From contig NZ_AUDO01000001.1 in the NCBI RefSeq assembly GCF_000425505.1, positions 310,001-374,000 of the forward strand: 64,000 nt of DNA, written 5' to 3'. The DNA comes from Flavobacterium frigidarium DSM 17623 (GTDB lineage Bacteria > Bacteroidota > Bacteroidia > Flavobacteriales > Flavobacteriaceae). The position numbers were made by a program, and so were the translations under genes. Shown piece after piece: positions 17,105-24,780 of this stretch. The notes beneath the pieces were generated by a model. It was given only the letters and a program-made list of their open reading frames with translations. It searched no databases and had not been told where the DNA came from. Each line of letters opens with the position of its first letter. Within the stretch, counting starts at the first letter, position 1.

Positions 17105-18952
17105 ATGAAAAAAATAGTATTTGCACTTTCTGCTGCAATTGTATTAATGGGTTGTAAGTCAACCAGCACAGCCGTAAATGCCGAAGTTAAGGAGGAAGTT
17201 AGCGTAGCAATAGATTTAAACAATGTCACTAATGACAAAGTACAGGTCGCTATAGTAACGCCAAGATTTAAAACAAATCAAGTTACTTATAATATTCCAA
17301 AAATAATTCCAGGAACTTACTCTATCGATGATTACGGAAAGTACATTGAGAATTTTAAGGCATTTAATGCAAAAGGCGCTGAACTTACTGTAGTTAAAAG
17401 TGACGACAATTCTTGGACCATTCAAAATGCCAAAGAGTTATCTAATATTAGCTACTCTGTAAATGACACCTACGACATCGAAGGAACTCACGAGATTTTT
17501 TCTCCTGCAGGAACTAATATTGATGCTAATAAAAACTTCATGTTAAACATGCATGGTTTTGTAGGATACTTTGACAGTAAAAAAGATGTCCCTTATACGG
17601 TAAGTATTGCGCACCCTGAAACATTATGGGGAGCAACATCTATGATCGATAGTGATACAACAGCTACAAATGATGTTTTTACTACTCCACGCTATGCTGA
17701 ACTAGTAGAAAATCCAATCATGTATGCCAAACCAGATTACACTACTTTCACGGTTGATGGAATGGAAATCTTGATAAGCGTTTATTCTCCTTCAGGAGCT
17801 GTAACTGCAGAAAGCATTACGCCAGAAATGAAAACAATGATGACAGCTCAAAAAACATTTTTAGGCAAAACAAACTCAACTAAAAAATACAGCGTTTTAC
17901 TTTATCTATCGACGATGAAAGAAGACGATGCAAAAGGTTTTGGAGCATTAGAACATCCTACAGCTACCACAGTGGTGTTGCCAGAAATGATGCCAAAAGA
18001 AGAACTAGTTAAATCTATGAAAGATGTCGTTTCTCACGAATTCTTTCACATTATGACACCACTTACAATTCACTCTAAAGAGATTCAGTTTTTTGATTAC
18101 AACACACCAAAAATGTCAGAACATTTATGGATGTACGAAGGAGTAACAGAGTATTTTTCTAATTTATTCCAAATCAATCAAGGTCTTATAGACGAAGCCG
18201 ACTTTTACGACCGTTTGTCAAAACAAATCGAGCGCGCTAATAACATGAACGATACCATGTCATTTACTAAGATGAGTTCAAATGTATTAACAGAACCATA
18301 CAAAACGCAATACATTAATGTTTATCAAAAAGGTTCTTTGATAGGAATGTGTATTGATTTAATCATTAGAGAGAAAAGCAATGGCGAAAAAGGTATTCTT
18401 GACTTAATGCGCAAATTAGCGGCAGAGTACGGAGTAACAAAACCATTTGACGACAAAGATTTGTTTGCAAAAATTACAAGTTTGACTTACCCTGAAGTAG
18501 GCGCGTTCTTAGAAAAATATGTAGCAGGTACTACTCCAATTCCTTACAGTGAATTTTTAGGAAAAGTAGGTGTAGGTTTGTCAAACCAAAAAGTTCCTGG
18601 AAATATATTTTTAAAAGGTCAAGTTCCCTACATCACTGTTAATCCAGAAACCAAAGAAATCATGGTCCTTCCTGAAATTGAATTGAATCCGTTTTTTACA
18701 GCATTAGATTTAAGAGGTGGTGATACGATTCTTGCGATAAACAACAAACCATACTCACTTGTAAACATTTACGAAATGATTACAGAAAGTACTACCTGGA
18801 AAGAAGGTGACGCAGTAACTGTAAAAATTAAAAGAGATAGTAAAGAGCAAACTTTAACTGGTAAAGTAGCTTTCCCATACGAGGAGCAAGAGGTTTTAGA
18901 AGTTAATGACCCTAGCAAAAGCAGCTTGAAAAATGCTTGGTTAAAAAACTAA
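17105..18952 (+). CDS. M61-family metallopeptidase lipoprotein with PDZ domain
   Basis: The 615-residue protein has a lipoprotein signal (Cys17 in IVLMGCKS), so it is probably membrane-anchored in the envelope. An N-terminal beta-sandwich domain is followed by the gluzincin zinc motif HEFFH (H311, E312, H315) and the downstream Glu ligand in YEGVTEYFSNLF about 30 residues later, as in M61 glycyl aminopeptidases. A C-terminal PDZ-like domain (about 500-590) contains ALDLRGGDTILAINNKPYS. The catalytic residues are all present. M61 enzymes cleave N-terminal Gly/Ala; the substrate here is not known. It is monocistronic, with a hairpin downstream. Confidence 0.9.
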   Translation: MKKIVFALSAAIVLMGCKSTSTAVNAEVKEEVSVAIDLNNVTNDKVQVAIVTPRFKTNQVTYNIPKIIPGTYSIDDYGKYIENFKAFNAKGAELTVVKSDDNSWTIQNAKELSNISYSVNDTYDIEGTHEIFSPAGTNIDANKNFMLNMHGFVGYFDSKKDVPYTVSIAHPETLWGATSMIDSDTTATNDVFTTPRYAELVENPIMYAKPDYTTFTVDGMEILISVYSPSGAVTAESITPEMKTMMTAQKTFLGKTNSTKKYSVLLYLSTMKEDDAKGFGALEHPTATTVVLPEMMPKEELVKSMKDVVSHEFFHIMTPLTIHSKEIQFFDYNTPKMSEHLWMYEGVTEYFSNLFQINQGLIDEADFYDRLSKQIERANNMNDTMSFTKMSSNVLTEPYKTQYINVYQKGSLIGMCIDLIIREKSNGEKGILDLMRKLAAEYGVTKPFDDKDLFAKITSLTYPEVGAFLEKYVAGTTPIPYSEFLGKVGVGLSNQKVPGNIFLKGQVPYITVNPETKEIMVLPEIELNPFFTALDLRGGDTILAINNKPYSLVNIYEMITESTTWKEGDAVTVKIKRDSKEQTLTGKVAFPYEEQEVLEVNDPSKSSLKNAWLKN

Positions 18953-18988
18953 TTATAGCAAGTTTTAAAAACAGCATTCTATTTTGAT

Positions 18989-19026
18989 AATGCCCCCAAA
19001 AAGTTAGACACTATTTGGGGGTATTT
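18989..19026 (+). terminator. terminator after the M61 peptidase, resembling an IS end
   Basis: AATGCCCCCAAA pairs with TTTGGGGGTATT (one G-U) and T residues follow. The left arm plus loop reads TGCCCCCAAAAAGTTAGACA, which looks like the terminal repeat of IS3-family elements; no transposase is present. Confidence 0.6.
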
Positions 19027-19100
19027 TTATACTAAATAACATGAACATGCGCTATCTACTTTCCAACTATTTTCTTTATTTTGCACCAAAATTATAACCA

Positions 19101-19808
19101 ATGAAAAAATCAATTCTTGCACTTGCTAGCTTATTAATAGTAGCATCCTGCAACAAAACCGAATCAAATGCCGACTTGTACATAACAGGGAACATAAAAG
19201 GATTAAAGAAAGGAACTTTGTACATTCAACGTATTGTTGATACCGCTCTCGTAGCAATTGATACAATCGTTATTGACGGTAAATCTACCTTTGAAGCAGA
19301 ACTAGACTTGAAATCACCTGAGATGTTATATTTATTCCTAGATAGAGGAGTGAGCAACTCAAAAGATAATAATATCGCTTTTTTTGCCGAACCTGGTAAA
19401 ATGACGATAGAAACAACTTTAGATTCTTATTTAATGGATGCTAAAATTACAGGATCTAAAAATCAAGAATTATTAGAAGAGTATTCAAAAATCAATTCGA
19501 AATTCAATGAGGAAAATTTAGATTTAATTGCAAAAAAATTCAAAGCCATTAAATATAAGAAAGAAGCCGCGATAGATAGTTTGACTAAAAAACAGGAGTC
19601 TAATATCAAACGAAAATATTTGTTTGCTACTAACTTTGCAATCAATAATAAAGATCATGAAATAGCACCTTATATTGCGTTAGCTGAGATCTATGATATT
19701 AATCTAAAGTATTTAGATACTATTCAAAAATCAATGACTCCTAAGGTAGCGCAATCACTCTACGGAAAGAAGCTAACATCATATGTGAACGATATCAAAA
19801 AGCAATAA
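19101..19808 (+). CDS. DUF4369 lipoprotein
   Basis: The 235-residue protein has a lipoprotein signal (Cys17 in LLIVASCNK). The N-terminal DUF4369 domain (about 25-125; LYITGNIKGLKKGTLYIQRI) is followed by a long Lys/Glu-rich helical part (about 130-200). In Bacteroidota this domain is often fused to a thioredoxin-fold domain; that domain is missing here and no CxxC is seen, so this is the short form. The function is unknown; it is an envelope protein. Confidence 0.8.
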   Translation: MKKSILALASLLIVASCNKTESNADLYITGNIKGLKKGTLYIQRIVDTALVAIDTIVIDGKSTFEAELDLKSPEMLYLFLDRGVSNSKDNNIAFFAEPGKMTIETTLDSYLMDAKITGSKNQELLEEYSKINSKFNEENLDLIAKKFKAIKYKKEAAIDSLTKKQESNIKRKYLFATNFAINNKDHEIAPYIALAEIYDINLKYLDTIQKSMTPKVAQSLYGKKLTSYVNDIKKQ

Positions 19809-19831
19809 TCGCACTTTACAATCTAGAATAT

Positions 19832-19867
19832 AAAAAAGGCCTTGTATTTAATTACAGGGCCTTTTTT
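19832..19867 (+). terminator. terminator after the DUF4369 gene
   Basis: AAAAAAGGCC-T-TGTA pairs with TACA-G-GGCCTTTTTT around a short loop. The T run is on the plus strand, so it serves the DUF4369 transcript. Confidence 0.85.
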
Positions 19868-19877
19868 GTATGCAAAA

Positions 19878-19910
19878 AAAAACCACCTAACAAAAGTTAG
19901 ATGGTTTTAC
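19878..19910 (-). terminator. terminator of the downstream tRNA-Thr
   Basis: On the minus strand AACCATCTAAC pairs with GTTAGGTGGTT (TTTT loop, one G-U pair) followed by nine T. It lies a few bases after the tRNA 3' end. Confidence 0.85.
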
Positions 19911-19914
19911 GATG

Positions 19915-19988
19915 AGCCGGCGGAGGGACTCGAACCCACGACCTGCTGATTACAAATCAGCTGCTCTAGCCAACTGAGCTACGCTGGC
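19915..19988 (-). tRNA. tRNA-Thr (anticodon TGT), copy 1
   Basis: A cloverleaf is visible on the minus strand: acceptor GCCAGCG/CGCCGGC (one A-C mismatch), D-stem GCTC/GAGC with AGTTGGCTA loop, anticodon stem GCTGA/TCAGC with loop TTTGTAA (anticodon TGT, reads ACA), and T-loop TTCGAGT. The discriminator base is U and CCA is not encoded. It is identical over the 74 nt to the copy at 20139-20212. Confidence 0.95.
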
Positions 19989-20003
19989 GTCTCATTTCGA
20001 GTG

Positions 20004-20034
20004 CAAATATACAGATGAATTTCAATATTACAAA
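20004..20034 (-). promoter_or_regulatory. promoter of tRNA-Thr copy 1
   Basis: On the minus strand TTTG (20031-20034), a 19-bp spacer and TATATTTG (20004-20011) match the Bacteroidota consensus TTTG-N19-TAnnTTTG exactly. The tRNA 5' end is 15 bp downstream. Confidence 0.85.
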
Positions 20035-20101
20035 TAAAATTTACAATAAAATTCAACTTTTTTTCAACTGCTTATTTTTAAGATATTTAGCTTTTTAAAA
20101 T

Positions 20102-20132
20102 AAAAAAACCACCTAATAGATTAGGTGGTTTT
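20102..20132 (-). terminator. terminator of tRNA-Thr copy 2
   Basis: On the minus strand AACCACCTAAT pairs with ATTAGGTGGTT (short loop) followed by T7, immediately after the second tRNA. The two tRNAs are therefore separate transcripts. Confidence 0.85.
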
Positions 20133-20138
20133 GCGATG

Positions 20139-20212
20139 AGCCGGCGGAGGGACTCGAACCCACGACCTGCTGATTACAAATCAGCTGCTCTAGCCAACTG
20201 AGCTACGCTGGC
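20139..20212 (-). tRNA. tRNA-Thr (anticodon TGT), copy 2
   Basis: Same 74-nt sequence and cloverleaf as copy 1, including the anticodon loop TTTGTAA. The repeat unit also includes about 30 bp of 5' flank with the -7 box, so the pair arose by tandem duplication. Confidence 0.95.
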
Positions 20213-20227
20213 GTCTCATTACGGGTG

Positions 20228-20258
20228 CAAATATACAGATGAATTCGTGTTTTCCAAA
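20228..20258 (-). promoter_or_regulatory. promoter of tRNA-Thr copy 2
   Basis: TTTG (20255-20258), 19-bp spacer, TATATTTG (20228-20235) on the minus strand: the same exact consensus as copy 1, although the -33 region lies where the two copies have diverged. Confidence 0.85.
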
Positions 20259-20290
20259 ATAAATCTGCTATTTTTTATCGTTTTTTTTGA

Positions 20291-20557
20291 CTACAATTCG
20301 TTGATTTTAGCAATCAATTGATTTGCAGTTTGTTCCAATTCAACATTGATTTGTTTGAAGTGCGCTTTTTTGTTTTCAACATTTTTAGCGTTCACTTTTG
20401 TGATCAAAACATCAAAAGCAGCGATAGCTTCATCAATTAAATTATTAGTTTCTGTAGTTGGTTTCCCAGTTGTAGAAATTTCAAATAAGTAAACCGCTTC
20501 AATAATATCTCCTAATACGTAGTTGATGTCTTTCTTTAAATTCTTAATGTTTGCCAT
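20291..20557 (-). CDS. small conserved helical protein
   Basis: The frame opens at 20593 but I choose the ATG at 20555-20557 (MANIKNLKKDINYVLGDIIE). A -7 promoter box (minus-strand TACTTTTG, 20583-20590) lies inside the would-be N-terminal extension. The product is then 88 residues, soluble and helical, without Cys or membrane segments. I recognise it only as a small protein found in Flavobacteriaceae; no function is known. It lies between the tRNA genes and manA and has its own promoter element. Confidence 0.7.
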   Translation of the reverse strand: MANIKNLKKDINYVLGDIIEAVYLFEISTTGKPTTETNNLIDEAIAAFDVLITKVNAKNVENKKAHFKQINVELEQTANQLIAKINEL

Positions 20558-20582
20558 TTTTTTTAATTTTAATTTGCGTCTG

Positions 20583-20590
20583 CAAAAGTA
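20583..20590 (-). promoter_or_regulatory. -7 promoter element for the 88-residue protein
   Basis: TACTTTTG on the minus strand matches TAnnTTTG and lies 26 bp before the chosen ATG. No clear -33 TTTG is at the right distance. Confidence 0.45.
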
Positions 20591-20612
20591 CATATAATCT
20601 TTCTATTACTAA

Positions 20613-21581
20613 CTATGAAATGTATATTTCTAAAATAGAAGCTTTTCCAGTGACAATGTAATAATCCATAGCGGCAGGAATCAAAACTGTATCTCCTTGT
20701 TTATAGCTATAAATGGTTTTATCATACTCTAATTCAAAGGCTCCGTCAATACACATATAGACTGTAAAGCTATTTCCAGTTTTGCTAACTTTCATCTTTT
20801 CTGTCAAAGGAATAAAGTTAGTGGTAAAATAGGGACAGTTAACAATTGAATTAGATTGGTTTTCCTCTTCTAAGTAGGGCTTTCTAGTATCAAATTTCTT
20901 ATAATTAATAGCCTCAAGTGCTAAGTCTACATGCAATTCTCTTTTATTACCTTGAGCATCTTTTCGATCAAAATCATACAAACGATACGTGATATCAGAG
21001 GTTTGCTGAATCTCGGCAATTAATAATCCCGCACCAATAGCGTGAACAGTTCCAGTTTCTAGAAAATAAGCATGGCCTTTTTTAACCTCAACTGTATCTA
21101 AGATAGAAAGCAAGCTATTATTGTTTAAATGCTCTAAATATTCTTCTTGAGAAGAGTCTTCTTTAAACCCTACAATAATATTCGATTTAGGATCTGCCTG
21201 CATCACGTACCACATTTCTGTCTTTCCAAAAGAATTATGACGCTCCTTAGCTAAAGTATCATTAGGATGAACCTGAATAGATAAATCTTCACGAGCATCT
21301 AAGTACTTAAACAATAATGGAAACTGTGTTCCAAACTTCTCGTGCACCTCAGTTCCTAAAATACCATTGGGATTATCTTCAATAAGCTGTGTTAATGTTT
21401 GTCCTTTTAAATCTCCATTAGAAACTACACTTACATCACCAGCAACAGTAGACAACTCCCAGCTTTCTCCAGTAATAGAAGAAACAATAGGTTTATTTAA
21501 AACAGTTTTCAATTTTTCTCCTCCCCAAATTCTATCTTTTAGAATAGGATTAAACTGTAACGGGTATATTTTTGCGCTCAT
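20613..21581 (-). CDS. manA: class I mannose-6-phosphate isomerase
   Basis: The 322-residue type I phosphomannose isomerase interconverts fructose-6-phosphate and mannose-6-phosphate, feeding GDP-mannose sugars. Visible features are the N-terminal FNPILKDRIWGGEKL, zinc-site motif LSIQVHPND near 100, the Glu ligand in FGKTEMWYVM, and GTVHAIGAGLLIAEIQQ near 180. A cupin-like C-terminal half carries GDTVLIPAAMDYY. The length fits the short bacterial form. It is 20 bp downstream of the Bcp-type peroxiredoxin gene, in a run of minus-strand genes. Confidence 0.92.
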   Translation of the reverse strand: MSAKIYPLQFNPILKDRIWGGEKLKTVLNKPIVSSITGESWELSTVAGDVSVVSNGDLKGQTLTQLIEDNPNGILGTEVHEKFGTQFPLLFKYLDAREDLSIQVHPNDTLAKERHNSFGKTEMWYVMQADPKSNIIVGFKEDSSQEEYLEHLNNNSLLSILDTVEVKKGHAYFLETGTVHAIGAGLLIAEIQQTSDITYRLYDFDRKDAQGNKRELHVDLALEAINYKKFDTRKPYLEEENQSNSIVNCPYFTTNFIPLTEKMKVSKTGNSFTVYMCIDGAFELEYDKTIYSYKQGDTVLIPAAMDYYIVTGKASILEIYIS

Positions 21582-21601
21582 AATTAAACTATTTCTTTAC
21601 A

Positions 21602-22060
21602 TTACAATTGTAATTTTTTTACTTCTTCAAGCGCGCGTACGATGTGCTGCGCTCCTAATAAATTATTAAAAATCATCGTTATCACCCCTTGCCTATTTAT
21701 AACATACGTTATTCGCGCTGGCAACAATCCAAATAATGATTTTTGAAAACCAAAAACATTTTTTACGGTGCCATCTTGATCAGATATTAAATTGAATGGC
21801 AACTTGTATTTATCTGCAAAAGCGCCATGTGAAACAGCATCATCTGCACTCACACCTATAACCTCGGCTCCTAAATCTACAAATTCTTGATAACTATCTC
21901 TAAAACTGCAAGCTTGCGTTGTACAAATAGCAGTATTGTCTTTTGGGTAAAAATAGAGCACAACTATCTTTTTCTCAATATGATTTGCACTGTCAAATAT
22001 ATTTCCATTCAAATCTGTTGAAATAAAATGCGGTACCTTATCCCCTACTTTTAAAGCCAT
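21602..22060 (-). CDS. Bcp-type peroxiredoxin
   Basis: The 152-residue peroxiredoxin has FYPKDNTAICTTQACSFRD at about 38-56, in which the first Cys is the peroxidatic residue and the second, five residues later, the usual BCP/PrxQ resolving Cys. It reduces peroxides using thioredoxin-type donors in the cytoplasm. The usual 'PGC' is replaced by 'AIC' here, a small variation. Its start codon overlaps the queD-like stop by one base (22060), so the two are translationally coupled. Confidence 0.9.
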   Translation of the reverse strand: MALKVGDKVPHFISTDLNGNIFDSANHIEKKIVVLYFYPKDNTAICTTQACSFRDSYQEFVDLGAEVIGVSADDAVSHGAFADKYKLPFNLISDQDGTVKNVFGFQKSLFGLLPARITYVINRQGVITMIFNNLLGAQHIVRALEEVKKLQL

Positions 22061-22470
22061 TATTCTCCTCTATAGGTTACAAAATTTCTTGCTGTCTCAT
22101 ATAGAATTACTTCAATATCAAAAGAAGTTTCAATTCTTTTGCGAATTTTATTCCAAATCACAACTGCGATGTTTTCTGCCGTTGGATTCAAATCTTTAAA
22201 TTCAGCTACATCAACATTCAAATTTTTATGATCAAATTGATCTTCAATCTCTTCTTTGATTATATCTGCTAAAAACTTTACATCCATTACAAAACCTGTT
22301 TCTGGATCAATGGCACCAGTTACGCTCACCGTCAAATCATAGTTGTGACCGTGAAAATTAGGATTGTTACATTTACCAAAAATTGCATCATTTTTTTCAA
22401 ATGACCAATCTTTTCGATACAAACGGTGCGCCGCGTTAAAATGTGCTTTCCTACTTATAGTAACTCTCAT
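22060..22470 (-). CDS. queD: 6-carboxytetrahydropterin synthase / 6-pyruvoyl tetrahydropterin synthase homologue
   Basis: At 136 residues it has the three zinc histidines in FNAAHRL (H20 region) and NFHGHNYDL, the catalytic Cys in FGKCNNPNFHGH, the Asp/His pair in EDQFDHKNLN, and PTAENIAV. This matches QueD/PTPS family enzymes, which make 6-carboxy-5,6,7,8-tetrahydropterin for queuosine or pterin products. No other queuosine genes are in the window, so PTPS is an alternative. It overlaps the peroxiredoxin gene by one base. Confidence 0.88.
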   Translation of the reverse strand: MRVTISRKAHFNAAHRLYRKDWSFEKNDAIFGKCNNPNFHGHNYDLTVSVTGAIDPETGFVMDVKFLADIIKEEIEDQFDHKNLNVDVAEFKDLNPTAENIAVVIWNKIRKRIETSFDIEVILYETARNFVTYRGE

Positions 22471-22541
22471 AAATTTTGATTTTGTTATTTCAGATTTCTA
22501 TTCGAATAAAAATCCCTAATCCACAATTAAATAAAATGCTA

Positions 22542-23069
22542 TTATAATTTATGGTCTTCTAAATAATGATAGAATTCGTCAAAAATAATTTTAAACCATA
22601 CTGTATATTGCTCTGGAAATTCTTGCATGTCTTGTTGTACCGCTTCGATACTCATCCATTTCCACGCTTCTACCTCATCAGGATTAATCACAGGTTCCTC
22701 ATTATAATAACCTATCATCACGTGATCTAACTCATGCTCTGTTAATCCATTATCAAATGGTGCTTTGTAAATAAAATGAAAAAGCTCTTTAAGCTCAGCT
22801 GTAAAACCCATTTCCTCGTATAGCCTTCTTGTTCCAGCACCTATATTTGTCTCGCCTTCGCGTTGATGACTACAACAAGTATTTGTCCAGAGTAAGGGAG
22901 AATGGTATTTATGATGCGCTCTTTGCTGCAACATCATCTCATTTTTACTGTTTAAAATAAAAACAGAAAATGCGCGATGCAGCACTGCTTTTTCATGTGC
23001 TTCTAACTTAGGCATCAGCCCAATCTGCTCGTCTTTTTCGTTTACTAGTATTACGTTCTCTTCTATCAT
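22542..23069 (-). CDS. idi: isopentenyl-diphosphate delta-isomerase, type I
   Basis: The 175-residue Nudix-fold isomerase carries LLWTNTCCSHQREGE (catalytic Cys and metal-binding His) at about 62-77, the Nudix-like RRLYEEMGF, and a Glu-rich EHELDHVMIGYYNEEP with the second metal-binding and catalytic Glu region. It converts isopentenyl diphosphate to dimethylallyl diphosphate. The length is standard. It lies 71 bp upstream of queD on the same strand. Confidence 0.93.
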   Translation of the reverse strand: MIEENVILVNEKDEQIGLMPKLEAHEKAVLHRAFSVFILNSKNEMMLQQRAHHKYHSPLLWTNTCCSHQREGETNIGAGTRRLYEEMGFTAELKELFHFIYKAPFDNGLTEHELDHVMIGYYNEEPVINPDEVEAWKWMSIEAVQQDMQEFPEQYTVWFKIIFDEFYHYLEDHKL

Positions 23070-23238
23070 AATTATTTTTAGCCAAACAAAAATACAAAAA
23101 GATATATAATAAAGGAGGGCTTTAACGTTCTGTTTCGAATTGTTAAAGGCTATTTATATTCAATCAAAAATTAAGCTACAATTAGCTCAAGGTTATTTGC
23201 TTATCTTTACTTTTAATACCGCAAAAACACTGCAAAAC

Positions 23239-23703
23239 ATGCCTGAAATTTTTATTCGAAAAGCTGTAAAAACCGACTTAGACATCCTGCTTACATTCGA
23301 GCAAGGTATTATTGAAGCCGAACGCCCTTTTGACAGCACTTTAAAATCTGAAAAAGTTAGCTATTATGATATTGAAAAAATGATTCAGTCACAAGATGTA
23401 GTCGTGGTTGTCGCTATCGGTGATAATAATATAGTAGGATCAGGGTATGCTAGAATAGAAAAAGCAAAACCTTACTTAAAATATTCTAAATATGGCTATC
23501 TGGGCTTTATGTACACTCTTCCTAAATTTAGAGGCAAAGGTGTTAATGCAGCAATTATAAAACATTTAATTAATTGGTGCAAGAATGAAAATGTAAACGA
23601 AATTAGACTTGATGTGTATAGTGAAAATACGATTGCCATTAACGCTTACGCGAAAGCTGGATTCAAGAAACATTTGATTAACATGAGGTATGACGCGGAC
23701 TGA
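23239..23703 (+). CDS. GNAT-family N-acetyltransferase
   Basis: The frame opens at 23140, but the natural start is the ATG at 23239 (MPEIFIRKAVKTDLDILLTF), giving 154 residues. The extra 33 codons do not look like a GNAT N-terminus. The acetyl-CoA-binding segment is YTLPKFRGKGVNAAIIKHL, near residue 100, and the C-terminal ENTIAINAYAKAGFKKH is a typical GNAT beta5-alpha region. The acceptor is unknown. It stands alone, divergent from idi. Confidence 0.85.
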   Translation: MPEIFIRKAVKTDLDILLTFEQGIIEAERPFDSTLKSEKVSYYDIEKMIQSQDVVVVVAIGDNNIVGSGYARIEKAKPYLKYSKYGYLGFMYTLPKFRGKGVNAAIIKHLINWCKNENVNEIRLDVYSENTIAINAYAKAGFKKHLINMRYDAD

Positions 23704-23792
23704 CGGCATTTAATTTATCATAAAGTTATGATTAGCGTTTCACTTTATACTTTTTAAATGTAGTTACTTTGCACTTTTAAATAGTTATTAAA

Positions 23793-24749
23793 ATGAAAGC
23801 ACTTACTTTTTCTGAATTTGGTTCTTCAAAAGTTCTTAAATACGCTACTATCGCCGATCCTGTCCTTAAAGAAAATGAGATCTTGGTCGAAATGAAAGCC
23901 ATTGGTTTAAATTTTGGAGATATTTATAGAAGGAAAGGCAACTATTATTTGACTGGAGTACCGCCGTTCATCGCGGGATATGAAGGAGCTGGTATTGTAA
24001 TAAATTCTAATAATACTTCTTATACTGTGGGTGACCGAATTGCTTTTGCGGATGTACCTCTAGCTAATGCAGAATTAGTAGCAGTTCCTATAGAAAAAGT
24101 GATTCCTCTTACTGACGAAATTAGTTTTGAGACTGCCGCTTCAGTTTTATTACAAGGATTGACCGCTACCTACTTAGCTACAAATAGCCACAAAACTATT
24201 GCTGGAGAAACTGTATTGGTGCACGCTGCCGCTGGTGGTGTTGGTCAGTTATTAATTCAAATAAGTAAACTGCTTGGAGCAACCGTTATTGGACTAACTT
24301 CAACAAAAGAAAAAGCCGAATTTGCCTTATCAAACGGCGCAGACAATGTTTTTTTATACGACGAGGATTGGAGGAAAAAAGTACTTACTTTATGTCCACA
24401 AGGCGTCGATGTTGCTTACGACTCCGTAGGGAGTACATTAAGTGATAGTTTCGAAATCACAAAAGATTGCGGTCAAGTGGTCTTTTTTGGAATGTCAGGT
24501 GGTGATCCTGATTTTATAAACCCAAGAATGCTGATGGACAGTTCCAAAACGCTCACCGGTTGCGATTTGTGGAGTTACCTCAACTCTAAGGAAGAAAGGA
24601 TTAACAAAGCAAACCAATTGTTTGACTGGATCAATTCCGGACAAATTAAAATACGTCCAGCCACTTCATTCAAGTTATCCAAAGGTAGAAAGGCACACGA
24701 CTACTTAGAAAGCCGAAACAGTACTGGAAAAATCATATTAATACCTTAG
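23793..24749 (+). CDS. zinc-independent quinone oxidoreductase (MDR family)
   Basis: The 318-residue medium-chain dehydrogenase/reductase begins MKALTFSEFGSSKVL and has the QOR-type region IGLNFGDIYRRKGNY and PPFIAGYEGAG. The NADPH-binding Rossmann motif is VHAAAGGVGQLLIQ near 145. No catalytic or structural zinc Cys cluster is seen, matching NADPH:quinone reductase rather than alcohol dehydrogenase. It probably detoxifies quinones or unsaturated carbonyls. Confidence 0.88.
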   Translation: MKALTFSEFGSSKVLKYATIADPVLKENEILVEMKAIGLNFGDIYRRKGNYYLTGVPPFIAGYEGAGIVINSNNTSYTVGDRIAFADVPLANAELVAVPIEKVIPLTDEISFETAASVLLQGLTATYLATNSHKTIAGETVLVHAAAGGVGQLLIQISKLLGATVIGLTSTKEKAEFALSNGADNVFLYDEDWRKKVLTLCPQGVDVAYDSVGSTLSDSFEITKDCGQVVFFGMSGGDPDFINPRMLMDSSKTLTGCDLWSYLNSKEERINKANQLFDWINSGQIKIRPATSFKLSKGRKAHDYLESRNSTGKIILIP

Positions 24750-24780
24750 TCCCAGTACGCTTTCGACCTAAAATTTAATT

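Noticed and set aside
18989..19026. A complete insertion sequence near the M61 gene
   Set aside because: Only one IS-like end is seen, with no transposase frame or second end in the neighbourhood.
23140..23238. N-terminal extension of the GNAT protein
   Set aside because: The 33 added residues do not resemble a GNAT start and the ATG at 23239 gives the normal fold length.
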